From contig CAKOXX010000003.1 in NCBI GenBank assembly GCA_934130405.1, positions 1 to 64,000 on the forward strand: 64,000 bases of DNA, given 5' to 3'. The notes beneath the pieces are model-generated. The model worked only from the letters and a program-made list of their open reading frames with translations, searched no databases and had not been told where the DNA came from. This DNA is from an uncultured Bacilli bacterium. Lineage in GTDB: Bacteria; Bacillota_I; Bacilli_A; RF39; UBA660. Within the stretch, counting starts at the first letter, position 1. Every line of letters starts with the position of its first letter. Shown one piece after another: positions 60,943 to 64,000 of the stretch. The translations under genes were made by a program, and so were the position numbers.

Positions 60943-62851
60943 AATATAATTTAGCACCTGCTGGTATATGTCCATCCACCATTAATAGATGTAACTTTTC
61001 TTCATTTTCTTCAGTATGAACAGCACTTAAAAGCATTCCACAAGAATCTATTCCCATCATTGTACGTGGAGGTAAGTTAGTAATTGCTACTAGGGTTTTA
61101 CCAATTAATTCTTCTGGTTCATAATATGCATGAATTCCACTAAGAATAGTTCTATCAGTACCAGTTCCATCATCTAAAGTAAATTGTAATAATTTTTTAC
61201 TTTTTGGAACAGCAACACAATCTTTAACTTTTACTGCACGAAAATCACTTTTACTAAATGTGTCAAAATCAACATAATCAGTAAATAATGGTTCTATTTC
61301 TACTTTAGAAAAGTCTATTACTTCTTTTTTAGGTTCAACTACTATATCTTTTTTTACTGTTTCAGTACCATTTAATGGTTTCATGGTTGGGAATAAGATT
61401 ACATCTCTAATTGATTCAGATTCTGTAAATAACATTACTAATCTATCTATTCCATAACCAACTCCTCCTGCTGGAGGCATTCCATATTCTAAAGCTTCAA
61501 CGAAGTCCATATCTATATCATTAGCTTCAGCATTTCCTAAATCTTTTTCTTTTAATTGCTCTTCAAATCTTTCTAATTGGTCGATTGGGTCATTTAACTC
61601 AGTATAAGCATTAGCAAATTCACGACCAGCAATAAATAATTCAAATCTATCAACAAATCTAGGGTCTTCAACATTTCTCTTTGTAAGTGGTGATATTTCT
61701 ACTGGATGTCCATATAAGAAAGTTGGTTGAATTAGTGTTTCTTCTACATATTTTTCAAAGAATAGGTTGATTATGTGACCTACTGTTTTTTCATGCTCTT
61801 CAACTACTATTTGATGTTCTCTAGCTAATTCTAGTGCTTCATCAAGTGTCATTTCTTGTTTGAAGTCTATTCCTGTCTTTTCTTTTATGGCATCCACCAT
61901 ACTTATTCTCTTCCAAGGTCCTTCTAGATTAATTTCATAACCATACCAGTTATAAGTCATTTTACCCATTACTTCTTTAGCAATAGTTTGATACATATTT
62001 TCCGTTAAATTCATCATACCTTCTAAATCACTATATGCTAAGTAAGCTTCCATTAAGGTAAATTCTGGATTGTGTTTTAAATCCATTCCTTCATTTCTAA
62101 ATACTCTTCCTATTTCATAAACAGCTTCCATTCCACCTACTAATAGTCTTTTTAATGGTAACTCTAAAGCTATTCTTAAATACATGTCTAAGTCTTGAGC
62201 ATTATGATGAGTAATAAATGGTTTAGCACTTGCTCCTGTAAGTAATGTTGATAAAACTGGAGTTTCTACTTCTGTAAATCCTTGTTTATCCATATAATTT
62301 TGAATACATCTAATAATTTTTGGACGTAAGAAAGCTACTCTTTTTGAATCATCATTCATTATTAAATCAACATAGCGTCTTCTATAACGTTCCTCTTTAT
62401 CTGTAAGACCATGGAATTTTTCAGGAAGTGGTTTTAATGCTTTAACTAGTGGAGTATATTCTAAGCATTTTATAGTTACTTCTCCCGTTCTTGTTTTCAT
62501 TATCTTTCCACGTATTCCTACTATATCTCCAAGGTCAGCAGTTTTAAATAGACTGTATTTCTCTTCACCAATGTCATTAATTGATATATAAATTTGAATA
62601 AGTCCTGTTTTATCTTTAATAGTACAAAAAGAAGCTTTTCCCATCTTTCTAATAAACATTATTCTTCCTGCTACTATGGCTTCATCTGTCATATTTTCAA
62701 ATGCATCATGTTCTACATCTTTATATTTTTCTTTGATTTCCTGTGCATAAGCATTTCTTTGAAAACTATGACCAAATGGATCTAAGCCTAATTCTCTTAA
62801 TTTTTCTGCTTTTTCACGTCTAACAACTTCTTGTTCTGTTAATTCTCGCAT
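60941..62851 (-). CDS. lysS: Lysine--tRNA ligase with C-terminal tRNA-binding domain
   Basis: 636-aa class II synthetase. Residues 1-493 are a complete bacterial LysRS: an OB-fold with VAGRIMFIRKMGKASFC, motif 2 EIGRVFRNEG, motif 3 GYGIDRLVMLFTESESIRDVILFP (about 465-488, quoted here in part). Residues 494-636 are additional: a linker, then an OB-type tRNA-binding domain (about 530-636) with DFRAVKVKDCVAVP, GKTLVAITNLPPR, MMGIDSCGMLLSA, the pattern of EMAPII/Arc1p and the C-terminus of MetRS (PF01588). This should raise tRNA affinity. Last gene of the dus-RDD-lysS unit. Confidence 0.95.
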   Translation of the reverse strand: MRELTEQEVVRREKAEKLRELGLDPFGHSFQRNAYAQEIKEKYKDVEHDAFENMTDEAIVAGRIMFIRKMGKASFCTIKDKTGLIQIYISINDIGEEKYSLFKTADLGDIVGIRGKIMKTRTGEVTIKCLEYTPLVKALKPLPEKFHGLTDKEERYRRRYVDLIMNDDSKRVAFLRPKIIRCIQNYMDKQGFTEVETPVLSTLLTGASAKPFITHHNAQDLDMYLRIALELPLKRLLVGGMEAVYEIGRVFRNEGMDLKHNPEFTLMEAYLAYSDLEGMMNLTENMYQTIAKEVMGKMTYNWYGYEINLEGPWKRISMVDAIKEKTGIDFKQEMTLDEALELAREHQIVVEEHEKTVGHIINLFFEKYVEETLIQPTFLYGHPVEISPLTKRNVEDPRFVDRFELFIAGREFANAYTELNDPIDQLERFEEQLKEKDLGNAEANDIDMDFVEALEYGMPPAGGVGYGIDRLVMLFTESESIRDVILFPTMKPLNGTETVKKDIVVEPKKEVIDFSKVEIEPLFTDYVDFDTFSKSDFRAVKVKDCVAVPKSKKLLQFTLDDGTGTDRTILSGIHAYYEPEELIGKTLVAITNLPPRTMMGIDSCGMLLSAVHTEENEEKLHLLMVDGHIPAGAKLY

Positions 62852-63486
62852 AATTCTTCCTCCTCTTTATTTTCTACGGTATTAGTACAAACAACTATTG
62901 TTCCTACTAGCTTATCATGAAGTCCTTGTTTTTCTTTCGTAAATGCAATAAGAAAAAAGCTAACTAATAATATACTATATTGTACAAGATTTAGCAAACT
63001 ATTAGTTGCTAGATAGGTATCTTTATCAAGAAATAGTATTGTACAAAATCCTATGATACTTACTAAGGTTCCTTGTAATATCATAGTTCTAAATAATAAA
63101 TCATTCATTGTTAATTGGTCATCGTTTTTCTTTTTGATTTTAATCTTCATCATCTTCTTACCAATCGTTTGACCATCATTTTTATATACATATAAAACAT
63201 AATACAAAAGTGATATTGCTATTCCTACTAATGTGGCTATTCCTGTTTGCTTGGCTATATCGTAACTAATATCTACAAGTTGATTTACATATTCTTCCAT
63301 AGTTATTTTCTGACTTGTATAGTTTTCGATAATTTTTGTTTGTTGATCATATAGTTTATCAATAGTACCATTTGTTGGAATAAATGTTGTTACTAAGGTA
63401 GTTAAAGCTGATACTAAAAATAAATCTATCATAAATGCTACAAATCGTTGTGAAAATAAGGCTTTTACTTCTTTCTTCTCTTTCAT
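62839..63486 (-). CDS. RDD family membrane protein
   Basis: 215-aa membrane protein with four helices (about 12-33, 78-100, 130-150, 160-180). The first helix carries FVAFMIDLFLVSAL, the R/F-x-x-A-x-x-x-D pattern of RDD proteins, and KNDGQTIGKKMMKIKI is the second conserved motif. Function of the family is unsettled (membrane transport or ion exchange has been proposed). It overlaps lysS by 13 bases and the dus stop by 4 bases (ATGA), so all three are translated together. Confidence 0.85.
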   Translation of the reverse strand: MKEKKEVKALFSQRFVAFMIDLFLVSALTTLVTTFIPTNGTIDKLYDQQTKIIENYTSQKITMEEYVNQLVDISYDIAKQTGIATLVGIAISLLYYVLYVYKNDGQTIGKKMMKIKIKKKNDDQLTMNDLLFRTMILQGTLVSIIGFCTILFLDKDTYLATNSLLNLVQYSILLVSFFLIAFTKEKQGLHDKLVGTIVVCTNTVENKEEEELCEN

Positions 63487-64000
63487 ACAAAGTTCCTCCT
63501 AAATACTTCTAACATATGTAGTATATCACAAAGACTAGTCATTTGATAAATATTATTTTTTAACTGATTACTACCCTCTACACCTTTTAGATACCAAGCA
63601 ATATGATTTCTAATTTCTAAAACTGCTACTTTCTCATTCTTTAATTCACTTAGTAGTTTTAAGTGTTTTATACACATATCTATTCTTTCTACAGGTGTTA
63701 CTTCTTTGAAATATTTCTTTCCGTCAAGTAATGCTACAGTATCTCTTATCAGCCACGGATTGCCTAATACTCCTCGTCCAATCATTATAGCGTCACAACC
63801 AGTTTCTTCTAACATTTTCTTTGCTAATTCTTTAGTAGTTATATCGCCATTACCTATTACAGGTATTGATACATTTTCTTTAACTTGTTTTATTATGTTC
63901 CAATCAGCTTTACCACTATATCCTTGTTTTCTAGTTCTTGGATGAACGCATATAGCACTTGCTCCTGCTTCTTCACATATCTTAGCTATTTCTACAGCAT
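63483..64000 (-). CDS. dus: tRNA-dihydrouridine synthase (DusB-like), 5' end outside window
   Basis: C-terminal 172 codons of an FMN enzyme that reduces uridine in the tRNA D-loop. Seen: GASAICVHPRTRKQGYSG (FMN/tRNA contact with the conserved His-Pro-Arg-Thr), IPVIGNGDI and CDAIMIGRGVLGNPW (FMN phosphate site), then the helical tRNA-binding domain with HIAWYLKG. The catalytic Cys lies upstream of the window. The frame is open to position 64000, although an internal ATG at 63815 could mislead into a shorter call. Confidence 0.93.
   Translation of the reverse strand, partial: AVEIAKICEEAGASAICVHPRTRKQGYSGKADWNIIKQVKENVSIPVIGNGDITTKELAKKMLEETGCDAIMIGRGVLGNPWLIRDTVALLDGKKYFKEVTPVERIDMCIKHLKLLSELKNEKVAVLEIRNHIAWYLKGVEGSNQLKNNIYQMTSLCDILHMLEVFRRNFV

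Noticed and set aside
1..64000. UGA-as-tryptophan code (mollicute code 4)
   Set aside because: prfB with a UGA frameshift site is present, many genes end in TGA at expected lengths, and conserved Trp positions are TGG. The TGA at a Trp site in the KilA-N frame comes with other lesions and marks a pseudogene.

Overview
The window is a strongly AT-rich stretch of bacterial chromosome in which all but two protein genes lie on the minus strand. The gene set is low-GC Gram-positive: CdaA/CdaR, YitT, DUF378, FtsEX with an M23 hydrolase activator, ClpC, SecA with a SEC-C tail, tmRNA/SmpB, a sortase and RNase R. UGA is a true stop, because prfB (RF2) is present with its UGA frameshift site and many genes end in TGA. 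This argues against a code-4 mollicute. A choloylglycine (bile salt) hydrolase homologue points to a gut habitat. My best guess is an uncultured gut Bacilli lineage (RF39/Erysipelotrichales-like), by inference only.

Layout. 1-76: outer end of an insertion sequence running off the left edge. 0.16-7.8 kb: CtpA protease, thioredoxin-like membrane protein, AsnRS, LolA-like lipoprotein, DUF378 protein (+), CdaA-CdaR, proline-rich membrane protein. 8-15.4 kb: an unknown protein, DUF6020 membrane protein, GT2-methyltransferase fusion (+), PopT/DUF368, transglutaminase-like protein, nitroreductase, SPL-type radical SAM protein. 15.6-23.4 kb: tRNA-Thr(CGT), MacB-like ABC transporter, a CotF-like trio, an odd sortase with its substrate, a dTMP-kinase-like protein, an orphan 398-aa protein and a Nudix hydrolase. 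23.5-29.7 kb: ssrA, smpB, CapA-like protein, rnr, uvrB. 29.7-31.3 kb: a GT2 gene sandwiched between two copies of the 5' end of uvrB. 31.4-37.9 kb: M15 peptidase, ComEB, two paralogous GT-C-like membrane proteins, a FAD oxidoreductase and an SDR.

38-48.5 kb: metallophosphoesterase, FtsE-FtsX-M23 operon, two YitT paralogues, prfB, an unknown helical protein, bile salt hydrolase, two GNAT acetyltransferases, two unknown proteins. 49.1-53.0 kb is a decayed accessory zone: KilA-N pseudogene, a remnant of a secA 3' end, an IS fragment, an unknown 327-aa gene, a split tyrosine integrase, a MobC fragment and a GNAT gene. It ends exactly at the 3' end of intact secA and carries a 20-bp direct repeat just inside each boundary. 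I read it as a degenerate integrative mobilizable element that used the 3' end of secA as its attachment site. 53-64 kb: secA, clpC, a surface protein, YfcC-type transporter, class-I amidotransferase, and a dus-RDD-lysS operon whose LysRS carries a C-terminal tRNA-binding domain.

No single obviously new multi-gene system was found. The most noteworthy items are the secA-tail element, the uvrB 5' duplication around a glycosyltransferase cassette, the sortase lacking its usual Arg beside a substrate that ends at its PPKTG motif, and several uncommon domain fusions.
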